From: Malassezia japonica
Lineage: Eukaryota; Basidiomycota; Malasseziomycetes; Malasseziales; Malasseziaceae
Direction: 5' to 3'
NCBI RefSeq assembly: GCF_029542785.1
Contig: NC_083370.1
Span: 682,001 to 746,000, forward strand
Length of the DNA stretch: 64,000 nt
The translations under genes were made by a program, and so were the position numbers. Positions 48,861-59,078 of the stretch are shown in pieces (the first letter of the stretch is position 1; every line of letters begins with the position of its first letter). Under the pieces are notes generated by a model. The model was not told the DNA's origin. It ran no database searches and saw only the letters and a program-made list of their open reading frames with translations.

Positions 48861-49590
48861 ATGGCCAACGCAAGGCTGAATCGCGTGATGCGCGAAATCG
48901 CCGCGTGTGCGCGCGACGACAGCGATGGAATCACTGTGAGGATGGTGGATGGTAGGTGCTAAGTCTGATGTAGAATCGCCGTTCCACCTCATTGGCACGT
49001 TCCCCGGGCCCGAGAGCTCGCCGTTTGAAAAAGGGCTGTTCCAGGTGGTAGGTGGTGCGGCTCACGCAGGACATTCTCGTGCCGGAAGGCTATCCATTCC
49101 AGCCGCTCAAGATGCGCTTCATTTCCAAGGTGTATCACCCCAACGTGTCGTCCCAGAGCGGCGCGATCTGCCTCGATATCCTCAAGGGTACGCAACCCGG
49201 CTGACGCAGATCAATGGACCCCGATCTACACGCTGAAATCGACGCTGCTCTCGCTGCGATCGCTGCTCTGCTCGCCGGAGCCAAATGACCCACAGGATGC
49301 AGAAGTGGCCAAACACTTCCTCAACGACCAGGCGTCCTACGAGCAGACTGCGCGGGAGTGGACGGAAAAGTACGCCGCCCCCGGCGCGTCGCAGGAGACG
49401 ACCTCTGACAAGGCGCATGGACTGCGGGATGAGGATATTGCGCGCTTCATCGGCATGGTATGTAGCGCTACTAACGCAGGGATTCGCACGCGAAAAGGTG
49501 GTCGACGTGCTCGACCGCCTCGACTACCGTGGCGAACGCACGCAAGAAATCACCGACGACGCGGTGACCGGCGCGCTGCTGAGCGAATAA
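48861..49590 (+). CDS. UBC1: Ubiquitin-conjugating enzyme E2 with UBA domain
   Basis: Five exons (48861-48951, 48974-49047, 49070-49187, 49210-49457, 49480-49590) with four 22-nt introns give 213 residues. UBC core: [36 protein letters not shown] with the catalytic Cys near residue 89 and the HPN motif before it, [20 protein letters not shown]. The C-terminal UBA domain (about 165-213) reads [20 protein letters not shown], restored by the last intron. This architecture is Ubc1/E2-25K (K48 chain elongation, ER-associated and cell-cycle degradation). Starts 28 bases after the PCS60 stop on the same strand. Confidence 0.96.
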
Positions 49591-49596
49591 GTGATG

Positions 49597-51958
49597 CTAC
49601 ATAGTATGGACGAGAAGGTGGCCCGCTTTCGCAAGACCCTCGCGGATACCGAGGTACCATAGCGCAAACGTGAGCAGCGAATGGGGACGCCGGTTGTGCT
49701 TGTTGACATGGACCTTGGCGTGCCAGTTCTCGTAGACCATGCGTGCGTCCGAGTCGAGCATCGTGCCGTCCCATATGTTATAATCCTCGTGGTTGTGGTC
49801 ATCGAGAGGATCGATATAGACGGGGTCCACAGCCCCTTCTTCATCGGTCTCATCGCCCGAGCCCTGGTCGGTCTCGATGTCCCACAGGCGCTGCTCGATC
49901 TCGGCCAAATTCTCCGAGCCCGCCTCGGACACGCCGACCGAGCTGCGGCGCGCACGGTTGCGCGCACGCTCCGCACGCGCCTCACGCTTGATCTCATGCG
50001 CAATGACGCGCTGGTGCTTGCGGTAGGCGCGCGTCTTGGGATCTTTCTCGGCCTGCTTCTTCCAGCCCTTGAGCTCCCAGAAAATCGACTTGGTCTCGCC
50101 GCGGTGCAGACGCGCCTTGACAATCTTCGCCTGGATGCGGTACAGGAGGCGGTCCGACACGCGCGGTCCGTCGGGATCTGAGTTGAGGTGCAGGCCGCCG
50201 ATCTTGACCAGGTCTTTGTACACGCCGAGGTCGTCCGCAACGAGCCCGTCGCGCACGTCAAACAGGTGCTTTTGCTCACGCAGCAGCTTGATCTGGTGCA
50301 TCACCACCGTCGTAAAGGTCGTCATGGTCTCGCGCGCGGTAAGCTCCGAGCCAAAGATGCGGGGCAGCAGAAAGGGTAGGTCGCTAAAATCGCCGTGGTT
50401 CGAGCCACAGAGCGTCATGAGCCAGCCACGGTGTGCGGGGTTGGAAATAATGCCGTCAATCATTACACGAATCAGCTTATTGTATTGCTCTCGCCACATA
50501 GTAAAGCCCTCCGAGTTGATCACGTAGACGGGCTTGGTGAGCTTCTTGCGCACGCTCTCATCAGTCTGGGGATCGCGCACTGGGTCCATCCACGGGTCGA
50601 GGATGATGCCGTATTGGAAGTCACTCTGCTCGCGCCGCAGAAACTCGAACACGGTCGCGCCGCCAAAACTGTGGCCGGCGAGTGTCGGGAACTGGATGTC
50701 GAGCTTGCCTTTCCACTGTGCAAAGAACTCGTCGCAGTGCTCAATACCTAGCCGCTTGCGCGAACGGATAAAGCGGTCAGGACCGCAGAGCGCCGAGCCG
50801 AGGCTGCGTGTGTGCTTCGACGCAAGCCATTCGCTGTCGCCGGCATTGATGCGCTTCATGATATACATCGCCTCTTGGATCTCGGCGGCACGCATTGCGA
50901 GCTGCGCGCGCCGCAGCGCCATCTCCTTCTCGCCCTGTTCGGCAGAAAACGGGGCTAGACCGACGTTTTCAAAGGGCAGATAGGGCACTTTGCTGTAGTC
51001 GCGCAGCGGGTCCAGCGCCGGTTTCTCGTTCTCATTGGCCGCATCCCGGTTCAGTTTGTCGTCCTTGTGGAGCGCAAGGTTGACGACCGACTCAGACGCG
51101 CCACGTAAAAATGCCTCACGTAGGTTATGGCGGCGCCTGGGGCTCATCTTTGCGCCGCTCGAGTTCAGCACCGAGTCGACGCCGGTCCAGACATAACTGC
51201 CGAGACCCGAGCCGTCGCGGTGCTCGATCGCGACGACTACAAACCCGTGCGATGCTAAATCACCGCAAAATTCACTGCGTTAGTAGCGTGACGTACGAAT
51301 AGGCAAGGCGATTGCCTGCTAGTCCATGACAAAAGATGACCAGCGGAAAAGTCTGTGTCGCGACCGCGTTGGCGGCCGCCTGAGGAAGGCCGCTGCCAAT
51401 GTCCGGCGAGACCTTGGCGGGGTCCCCGATCGGAGGGCACACACGCGCCGGGAGCTTAGCGCGGCTCATGGTAACCAGCGCCGGAAAAAAGAGCTGCGCC
51501 CACCAACCGTACTGGCCCATGTACTTGAATGCCGAGCCGCACGTCTTGAAGATGGGTCGTCCAAGCCATGTGGACCGCGGGTATTTTTTGTATGCGCTCT
51601 CTTTCAGCTCCGTGCAGGGATAGTAGATCGCCATGAGCACGGTGCGAAAGTGCAGCGTCGCGTTGCGCAGCTGGAGCCCGTTTTCTTCGAGGTACTCGCG
51701 CTCCTTGTCGCGCCCCTTGGGCACGCCCTCGTCGTCCTCTTCCTCTTCTGCATCGATCGTCGGCACGCCGCCTTCTGTATGCATCTTTTTTAAAATTTTA
51801 TGCGCGCGACGGTGCTTGACCTTCTTTTTGCCCCGGGCGAGTTTGTTGACGATGGCAGGGTCGAGGTAGCCAGGTATAAAATTGCGTGGCTTTCGCACGG
51901 ACACTTCAAGGTCGACAACGCCGACCTTGAACGGCCCTGTATACTCAGGGAGCTTCAT
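49597..51958 (-). CDS. PAF-acetylhydrolase-like phospholipase, enlarged
   Basis: Exons 51958-51299 and 51276-49597 around a 22-nt intron give 779 residues from MKLPEYTGPFKVGVVDLEV. Alpha/beta-hydrolase features of the PAF-AH/plasma PLA2 family: VIFCHGLAGNRLAYS, then across the splice LASHGFVVVAIEHRDGS; nucleophile elbow AGHSFGGATVFEF (Ser about 421); IILDPWMDP (Asp) and GSNHGDFSDLPF (His). No signal peptide is visible. Usual relatives have 380-450 residues. Here there are charged inserts near 40-95 (ARGKKKVKHRRAHK; acidic EEEEDDEG) and a long C-terminal extension. It should remove short or oxidised sn-2 acyl groups from phospholipids. Convergent with UBC1, 6 bases between stops. Confidence 0.88.
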
Positions 51959-52115
51959 TATGGCACGCGGCTCGAGCTCCGATCGGCACGACGCAAGTGA
52001 CGCATTGAGTTTCCCTTTACTCTGGATAGAAGTATGGCCACGTGGGAATAAGCTAGGTGCTGAGTCAGACGCACGCAGGGTCGGGTGGTGTGGGCGTTGA
52101 ATCGGGGGGCGCAAA

Positions 52116-53750
52116 ATGTGTGGGTGGTTCTGCTGCGTTGCGACCGGTGGACGTCGAGCGATGCCGGGCTCGCCTACGGGGTCGCCGCGCATGGTTGAGC
52201 TGATCTCCCGACTTGCGTCGCTCGGCAGGATGGACCAGATTGACGACGAATTTTGCGCCGCTCAGGACGTGCCGAGCGGTGACGTGCCCGACTGGGCCGA
52301 CCGGCCGCTGCGCCATGAAATGGGCATCCGTGAAGAGTACAGCGATATGAGTGGGCGAAGAGTCCAGCTGCGCGAGTGGATTGAATGGAGCATAGGACGG
52401 AGTGCGCCACGGCCACTGGGCGACTCGTCGTCGCCCGGCATGTCCCGCAGCCGCTCCCTCCCTACACGTCTCAACAAAGGTGACGCATCCTCCGAGACAC
52501 GGCGGGGGGCGGGTTCATTGCAGGAGAACACTGCGTGGACCTCGTCGGTTGCTAGGCCGTACACGGACGATGTCGTCGAGCATATGCGGACCTGGCCTGT
52601 GGACGCCCTGCAGCACAATACCCCGCCGCCTGGGCCGAGCCGCGTGCGTTCAGAGCTGCCGCCCTCGTATTCCGACTCTACGGTATCGCCACCAGCCATG
52701 TCGCCGACGGCCATGGGCCGCATCTACCGCTCGGTGCGCGTATGGCTCTCGTCGGAAACAGTCGAACTTGCGTCGCCGCCAGTGCCGGTGCGCCGGCGGC
52801 GCCGGAACCGTGTATCGAGCGCGACGAGCACCTCGAGCCGCGACCGCACGCTGTATGCAATCAGCGAGGAAAGCAGCGAAAACGACGAAGACGAGCTGGC
52901 TTTTGATATGTACATTACCTCGTTGGAGCACATGCTCACTTCGCTGCATGGACGCCGGATCGACGACCTCTCGCCGTCGCACAAAGAGGCCATCCGCGCA
53001 AAGCTCGAGCAGGGCCTCGACAAGTTTCCCAAGACGGACCACCCCCGCATCGAGCCTCCGCCCCGGCGCAGCCGAGAGACGCTGGAGCTCCCAGGCGCGA
53101 ACGCCATCGGCCTGCCGGGCCTCTCGCATGATATGGTCATTACGCTTTTAATCAATTTGGTTGTGACGATGATGCGCATCATCCTCGTCCTTACGGCTTT
53201 TTCTTTTCGCACCCTGGGCATTGAACATGAAACTCCCTCTCCCCCGGCCGACCCGCGCCGCCGCCGCATGCGCGCGCCGCCGCCGCCGCCTTCGACCCCC
53301 ACGTGGAACGAGCGCGAGTACCCCGCGTTGGCCATGCTCCTGACCAACTGGAGCATGCTCACCGAGCCGATGGAGGCGCTCATACGCGCCCCAGCCGAGG
53401 CCCAGAACGCCCCTCGCGCGATTGCCGCGCCGCCACCCGAAGGCCCGCTCGAGGACCGCTTGGTCGGCACGGCCCAGGCGTTTGCGCGCGCAGTGAAGCG
53501 CTCGCCCCTCCCCACGCAGCTCTACACGCTCGGACAGATGGTCCTTGCGGCTGCCCGCCATGTGGAAGCACGCTTCGGCCTGTGGCGCAATGCCTCGCAT
53601 CTTTTTTTGCAATGCACCGCCAATTTGATTCACTACATCAAAATTCACAACCTACATGTGCACGGTGTGCGTGCTCTATTTACCATGATCGAGTCGTTCT
53701 TCGCCGCGATCCGCGCCTACCAAGCCGAAGCGCCACCCAGCCCCGCGTAG
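52116..53750 (+). CDS. Unknown protein with a single hydrophobic segment
   Basis: 544 residues from MCGWFCCVATGG; an in-frame ATG at residue 16 (MPGSPTGSPRMVE) is a reasonable alternative. Disordered, Ser/Pro/Arg-rich regions flank short ordered-looking parts: ISRLASLGRMDQIDDEF near the start, a helix EDELAFDMYITSLEHMLTSL (about 270-290), one hydrophobic stretch MVITLLINLVVTMMRIILVL (about 345-365), and a helical C-terminus (NASHLFLQCTANLIHYIKI). The hydrophobic segment could be a membrane anchor. No domain recognised. No intron needed. It runs on the plus strand 45 bases before mS41. Confidence 0.7.
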   Translation: MCGWFCCVATGGRRAMPGSPTGSPRMVELISRLASLGRMDQIDDEFCAAQDVPSGDVPDWADRPLRHEMGIREEYSDMSGRRVQLREWIEWSIGRSAPRPLGDSSSPGMSRSRSLPTRLNKGDASSETRRGAGSLQENTAWTSSVARPYTDDVVEHMRTWPVDALQHNTPPPGPSRVRSELPPSYSDSTVSPPAMSPTAMGRIYRSVRVWLSSETVELASPPVPVRRRRRNRVSSATSTSSRDRTLYAISEESSENDEDELAFDMYITSLEHMLTSLHGRRIDDLSPSHKEAIRAKLEQGLDKFPKTDHPRIEPPPRRSRETLELPGANAIGLPGLSHDMVITLLINLVVTMMRIILVLTAFSFRTLGIEHETPSPPADPRRRRMRAPPPPPSTPTWNEREYPALAMLLTNWSMLTEPMEALIRAPAEAQNAPRAIAAPPPEGPLEDRLVGTAQAFARAVKRSPLPTQLYTLGQMVLAAARHVEARFGLWRNASHLFLQCTANLIHYIKIHNLHVHGVRALFTMIESFFAAIRAYQAEAPPSPA

Positions 53751-53765
53751 TCTGTACCTTAGTTT

Positions 53766-53773
53766 TCACGTGA
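53766..53773. promoter_or_regulatory. TCACGTGA palindrome upstream of mS41
   Basis: Perfect palindrome ending 21 bases before the mS41 ATG and 15 bases after the stop of the preceding gene, so here it can serve only mS41 among flanking starts. Confidence 0.6.
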
Positions 53774-53794
53774 CACGACCTCTTTGCGACGGCC

Positions 53795-54242
53795 ATGCTT
53801 CTCAAAGCGCTCGGCGTGCGTGCGTCGCTGGGTGCGGCTGCCCCAGTGCGCTTTGCCTCGACGGCGGCCTTCCGCCCTGTTCCTGCACCTCGGGGTAGGT
53901 CGCTAGACTAACGCAGGTTCCGTCGATACCCCCAAAGCCTTCCTCGAGGCGATCTCGAAAACCCGCCGCAACCTCGCGGAGAACTCGACGTGCGTCTCGG
54001 CGCTGGGTGAGGACTGGGAGGCGATGTTCCGCCTCACCTCGGAAAAGCTCAAGGGCGAGGGCGTCTCGCCGCAGCACCGCAAGTACATTCTGTGGTCGCT
54101 CGAAAAGTTCCGCCAGGGCGAGGACCCCAAGGAGTTTGCGTACGATATCAAGAAGAAGAAGAAAGTGCGTGGCTGGGGTCCCCGCGTCCAGAAGGGCATC
54201 CGCGTGCGCGGCATGCTGCGCCCTGGCGAGCGCCGTGCTTAA
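53795..54242 (+). CDS. FYV4: Mitochondrial small-subunit ribosomal protein mS41 (FYV4)
   Basis: Exons 53795-53894 and 53917-54242 with a 22-nt intron give 141 residues. N-terminal presequence MLLKALGVRASLGAAAPVRF. The spliced junction reads APRGSVDTPKAFLEAISKTR, the SAM-like IGR motif region of mS41. It continues LSEKLKGEGVSPQHRKY-like (FRLTSEKLKGEGVSPQHRKY) and a very basic tail (IKKKKKVRGWGPRVQKGIR). Fungal mS41 proteins are of this size and carry this motif. Role: structural component of the mitochondrial 37S subunit. The TCACGTGA element precedes the ATG by 21 bases. Converges on the WD-repeat gene with 23 bases between stops. Confidence 0.9.
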
Positions 54243-54265
54243 TATACCAGATAGCGGGGTATAGT

Positions 54266-56117
54266 CTACGATGCTACCGTGCCATTCATCGATTGACTCG
54301 CCTTCCTGCGCAGACTCGGCAGGCCGAGGCCAAACGCGCGCGAGATCCCACGCGTCGGGCTCTTGGCCTCGAACGATTCGTCGCCGTCAGAAGTGGCCAG
54401 CTGCGCCGCATCCAGGTCCGTCGCGAGCGGAACATGGTTGGGCTTCGGCCGCGCGAGCCAATCGAGTTGGCCGTCGTAGTGCAGGAGCAGGAATCCGCTC
54501 GGCGCGACACGCACACTGCTCAGCATCGTGCCGGGGATAGGAGCCAGGGTCGTCGGCTCGATCGTCGCGACCTCGGCACGCGCAGGCGCAGGGATGTGGA
54601 CGGTCGAGCGACCTTGGGATGCGCTGGGGAAGGAGGTGCGGTCGCCACGGATCGTAGCCGTATTCCGTGTGTACGCCTTGGGACGCTGCAGCGCCGCTGG
54701 AGAAAAGTCCCACAGCGCCAGGCAGCAGTCCTCGCCGACGGACACGAGGCGGTAGGCGTCCTCGCTGCCGCGGCCGTGCCACGGGTCAAAGGCTATTGCC
54801 GTGATAAACGACTTGTGGCCCTGGGCGCGCGCAATGATGCGGCCTTCGTGCGGCGCCCAGAGCGTCAGCAGGTCGTCCTGGCCGCCGGTCAGCAGCAGGC
54901 GGCCATCGGGCGACCAGCACACGCAGTTAAATCCGCCAAAGTACGACGAAAAGGAGCGGACCAGCCTGGGTGAGTCGGGCAACGTACGTTTCCGAGTCCA
55001 CGTCCACAATGCGAAGCAGGCCGTCGTCGGAGGTGATCGCGGCCTGGGTGCTATCCGGCGAAAAGGCAATGTCGGTCACGGCCTTGCGCGACACGCACCA
55101 GTAGCTCACGGGGTTCAGCGAGGACCACGGCACCTCTTTTGGCTTCGACATACGCCAGCCGTTCGCCGCCTGCTCTTCGGCCATGCCTTCCGGCGGGCGC
55201 GAGACAAACATCGACTCGCGAGGGTCCCAGTCAGTCGGCGGCTCAGGCAGGTGCGCGCAGTTGGTCGCGTCCTCGCGCTCGCGATCAAAGACAATGATGG
55301 CGCCGTCGGCGTGCGCCGTCAAGAAGAGGTTCTCGCTGCGGGGCAGCCAGCGCACCTGGCGCACGATCGACCCGTTCAGCGCACCACCCTTGTTGATGCG
55401 GTTGTAGCGCATCGTCACCGGATCGACCCACAAGATATCGCCGTGCGCAAAGCCCACGACGACGTCCAGACGCTCGCCGCAGCGCGTGAATTGGTTGATG
55501 TCGTGGCACGTCGGTGTGCTCGAAAAGGTCACTCGCGCGAGCGGCTCGCGGATCTTGCCACCAATATTAGCGAACCACACAAGCGACTTGCTCGCGGTGA
55601 CCACGGTAATGGTCACCGATTCTGTGCGCTGCCCGAGGATCTTGCCGAGGTCCGTGTGGACGTTGGCGCGCATAATAAACACGCTGTTGGATCCCTTCAG
55701 GCTAGTCTTGGGGCGGTTGGGGCGCGCCGACAGCGTGCCCATGGCACGGTGCAGTCCGGCAAAATGTGCGCCGTGTTCCTGGGCCGGCTCGCCCTCCGCG
55801 CCGATCTCGGCGATGTCAGCGGGATTCGCATCGAGGCCCTGTGCGGCGAGCGCAGGATCCAGCGGGAAGCCTGGAGTATCATGATCGAGCCGTGCGCGCG
55901 TGTTGGGCGCGCGCAGCGACACGGCGCTCGTGCGCGGCGGCTCGGTGCATCCGGCGGTGCGCGGGGCAGACAGTGTTAGATGGATGCCCGGCGCATTGGA
56001 CGCGAGGGCGTTTCCGCCGTGCTGCGTCGCATTGCGATTCACGATGGGATTTGACCAATCTGTACAGACATAGGTGCCCTCCGGCGCGCGAAACTGGCTG
56101 AACTCGTTCCCCTCCAT
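54266..56117 (-). CDS. creC: WD-repeat protein of the CreC/WDR20 family
   Basis: Exons 56117-54988 and 54965-54266 with a 22-nt intron give 609 residues, start MEGNEFSQFRAPEGTYV. WD blades run from about 215: DILWVDPVTMRYNRINKGG, VRQVRWLPRSENLFLTAHAD, SRKAVTDIAFSPDSTQAAI, DDGLLRIVDVDSET spliced to LVRSFSSYFGGFNCVCW, SPDGRLLLTGGQDDLLTLW and RLVSVGEDCCLALWDF. This matches CreC/WDR20. The family stabilises a deubiquitinase (CreB/USP12/46); in filamentous fungi CreB-CreC acts in carbon-catabolite control. The partner is not in the window. The N-terminal 200 residues are low-complexity, as in fungal CreC. Confidence 0.88.
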
Positions 56118-56215
56118 CGTCGAGGGACTGACCAGACGCAGGGTAAGAATTGCTGCGAGTCCGATCGGGGCCAATGAGATCTGTTGCCGAATTATTGTTT
56201 CAGGGCCTATGCACA

Positions 56216-56947
56216 CTAAAAGAGCTTGGAGTACAAAATCAGGAGGATGAGCAGGACAAGCACGACGACGATGGCCATCGTCACGATCTTTTGCTGCTTC
56301 GCGCTGCGTCAGTCAGGGTGCGTACCGACGGATCATGCGCTGCAGCGTCCGCGACGAGCGATCGATGTGCGTATTCGCGCCATGGAGCTGTGTAAGTAGA
56401 GGTACATACTGTGTCGCGGCTGTGCTCAATCTGCTCGCGCTGGCCACGCAGGTCCTGCAGGATGTTGGCGCCGATATCCTCCGTCTCGAGCGCGAGGCGC
56501 GTCGAGGCCTGCAGGCGCTCAGTGCCTTGCTCGAGCAGCGACGTGCCCTGGAGCAGGCGCTGGCGCTGCGACGGCGCTTCGTCCGCCTCCAGGTCGCCGT
56601 CGGTATAGCTGTCGACCGGCAGGCCGCTGCCGCTGTTGCTCGGCTGCCGCTGCGCTTTCTGCGTGAGATACGATACGTACGATGTCGCGCTGCAGCTTCT
56701 CATAGTCGCTCTTCAGATCACGTAGCTTGCCCGTGTAGCGCTCCCGCACGCTCTGGGGGAAGGATTTGACCTCGATCTCCATCTGCATCAGCAGCTCGTT
56801 CGCTTCTTCCGCCTCGGCCTCGGCGTGCTGCAGCGCACTGCGCCGCGCATCCGCCGAGAGCTTGCTCACGTCCGCCTTGATGCGGTCGCGCACCGAGTCC
56901 ACGAGCTGCGCAAAGTCCGACGCGTACGACTCAAACAGCTCCGCCAT
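56216..56947 (-). CDS. VTI1: Vesicle SNARE VTI1
   Basis: Four exons (56947-56681, 56658-56410, 56387-56326, 56303-56216) with three 22-nt introns give 221 residues. N-terminal Habc helices (MAELFESYASDFAQLVDSVR; ELLMQMEIEVKSFPQSVRER), then the Qb-SNARE helix with the central Gln (LQDLRGQREQIEHSRDTLHG). A tail anchor ends the protein: IVTMAIVVVLVLLILLILYS, then KLF. The last intron uses GTACGC and joins MIRR to AKQQK just before the anchor. Vti1 works in Golgi-endosome-vacuole fusion with several syntaxins. The stop lies 98 bases from the start of the WD gene on the same strand. Confidence 0.95.
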
Positions 56948-57039
56948 CGTCGCTCTCCACGCCACGCCACGGACCGCTGGGCTTTAAGCTCGGCCGAATT
57001 GGACCGTGCACTGCGGCAGCCCGGCCCTTGGAGAGGCCC

Positions 57040-58264
57040 ATGTCGGAAATTGTGCGGGGTCTGCCGCGGTATGCGGTGTATGGCGCTCCGATGGAGCTGC
57101 TGATCGGCGCGCTGGAGCGCACGCCGACGCCCATCACCCTGCGGCAGCTGCTGGCGCACGGTGGGCAGCCCGGCAAGCCGCCGACGTCCGACGAGCTGCG
57201 CCGCTCGGCAGAGTATACACAGCGCGAGCTGCCGATTCGTCTGGCGCGGCGTGTGCGCCAGTTCTATTCCCTCCCGTTCATTGTTGCTAGTAATCCCTGG
57301 ATCCAGAGCGTCGCGCGTCTGTACGCATTGAGTTTTTCGCAGCTCGCAAGCGCGCCGCCGATCGCCTCGCAAGGCGAGAATGCCGAATTCACGCGCGTCC
57401 TGCAAGGGCTCGTCAACGACCACGGGGAGAACGTGCCGAAGCTCTCGCGCGGCTTTATGGAGTGCCGGCAGTACATGGGCGCGGACAAGGTCGCCAACTT
57501 TCTGAACGCGGCGCTGCACAGCCGTATCGGTATCCGTATCATTGCCGAGCAGCACCTCGCGCTCACCGCCAGTGCGAAGCAGGCGGCCGGCGAGGAGGAC
57601 GACTCGCGGTACCTGCAGACGCCGACGTCGGTGGGAATCATCGAGACACAGATGCGCCCGAAAGACGTCGTGCTGAACAGCGCCGAGTACGTGCGGAATC
57701 TGTGCGAGGCGACGTTTGACATTGCGCCCGAGGTCATCTTTGACGGCGATGTCGACGTGACGACCGTGGGCGTACCTGTCCACCTGGAGTATGTCATGAC
57801 CGAGCTGCTAAAGAACGCCTTCCGCGCCACGACCGAGAGCTACCTGGCGCGGAAAAAAGCGGGCACTGCGCCGAGCGAGATCCCGCCGATCATTGTGACG
57901 CTGACCTCGGCGCCGACGCACGTCGGCCTGCGCATCCGCGACGCGGGCGGCGGCATCCCTCCCGAAAACATGAGCAAGATCTTTTCGTACGCCTTCACCA
58001 CTGCCAGCGAGGAAGGCGGATCCGAGAGCCAGGTCGACCCGATGGACGTTGCGGCCGGCGCGATGCAGAGCGGTATGGGCACGCTGGCGGGCCTGGGCTA
58101 CGGTCTGCCCATGTCGCGCCTCTACGTTAACTACTTTGGCGACAGCAATCTGGATATTGTGAGCCTCTGGGGCCATGTATGTTACGAGTATAAACTAACA
58201 CTAGGGATGTGACGCCTTTTTGCAGCTCTCGCGGCAGATCGGCACGAGCGATGTGCCGATCTAA
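57040..58264 (+). CDS. Mitochondrial PDK/BCKDK-type protein kinase
   Basis: Exons 57040-58176 and 58205-58264 with a 28-nt intron give 398 residues from MSEIVRGLPRYAV. The PDK regulatory fold (ELPIRLARRVRQFYSLPFIV; SNPWIQSVARLYALSF) precedes a GHKL ATPase domain: N-box MTELLKNAFRATTES, G1 IRDAGGGIPPENMSKIFSY, G2 AGLGYGLPMSRLYVNYFGD. The last exon supplies GHGCDAFLQLSRQI, equivalent to the G-Y/H-G-T-DAY-L end of PDKs. Such kinases phosphorylate the E1 of pyruvate or branched-chain 2-oxoacid dehydrogenase. Which complex is targeted is unclear. The intron has an unusually long spacer before its CTAAC. The stop abuts that of SHR3. Confidence 0.92.
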
Positions 58265-58948
58265 TTACGTGCTGGACCCCGGTCCGCCCGGCGACGGCGC
58301 CGCATTGGGGTTCGCCTCGCCGTTCCGCACGCGCTCGTCGTGCTGCAGCTGGCGCAAGCGGCGCACGAGACGCGCATCTACCTCTTCGTTCCGCTCGCGC
58401 TCTTGCAAGCGTTCGCTGTAGTACTTGCCGCACTGGAGCAGCACAATACCGATCAATGCGAGTGATAACAATAGATGCGCACTGGCCACGTCGCGCAGCG
58501 ACGTGAGCGTCTCCTGAAAGTCACCCACTGGGTTCGCCGGCGGCGGCGGCAGGGTGACCGGGAGCGACTCGATGACTGCGTCAGCAAACGCGACCTACAA
58601 GGGAGCAGCTTGTTCTTGTACAGGATACCGCTCGCAATCACCAGGACTGGGTTAGCTCGTGGACGTACACAGGCTGGCACCATCAAAGAGCCAGTTGGTC
58701 TCCTTCCCCGCAAACATCTTGAAGAGCAGCACGAGCGTCTGGATCGTGCCGATCGTCACGAGCACCGTGGCATACTTTTCCGGGGAAGAGCCCACCGTGT
58801 TGGTATAGTAGTGCAGCGCGTCGAGCAGCGCACGCTGCGAAACAGTACCCTGCCAGAGCATCACATAGTCTGCGCGCCAGTGCACCCACAAAATGCCAAA
58901 CACAAACGACGAGCACGCGAGAAGCAGCGCGACCGTCACCCCGATCAT
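58265..58948 (-). CDS. SHR3: ER packaging chaperone SHR3
   Basis: Exons 58948-58669, 58646-58599 and 58575-58265, with introns of 22 and 23 nt, give 212 residues. Four membrane helices: VTVALLLACSSFVFGILWV, TVLVTIGTIQTLVLLFKMF, a third restored by splicing (GASLFLVIASGILYKNKLL), and AHLLLSLALIGIVLLQCG, then a charged cytosolic tail (YYSERLQERERNEEVDARL). Layout and the HWRADYVMLW/ALHYYTNTVGSSP loop match Shr3, which keeps amino-acid permeases soluble during ER insertion and aids COPII loading. TCACGTGA lies 30 bases upstream. The middle exon is only 48 nt. Confidence 0.92.
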
Positions 58949-58978
58949 GCTGGAGCGAATGCACGTTCCACCTCCAAG

Positions 58979-58986
58979 TCACGTGA
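58979..58986. promoter_or_regulatory. TCACGTGA palindrome between SHR3 and the PB1/retropepsin-like gene
   Basis: Perfect palindrome 30 bases upstream of the SHR3 ATG and 92 bases upstream of the divergent gene's ATG. Fourth copy seen in the window; here the nearer gene is not mitoribosomal. Confidence 0.5.
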
Positions 58987-59078
58987 TTGTACCCGCCACG
59001 CGTCGACTGCGCTCGGCCGTGCTGACAAAAGCAGCGGTACAATCTACGCATGGGGAACCCGCTTCTTGTACAGCAACC

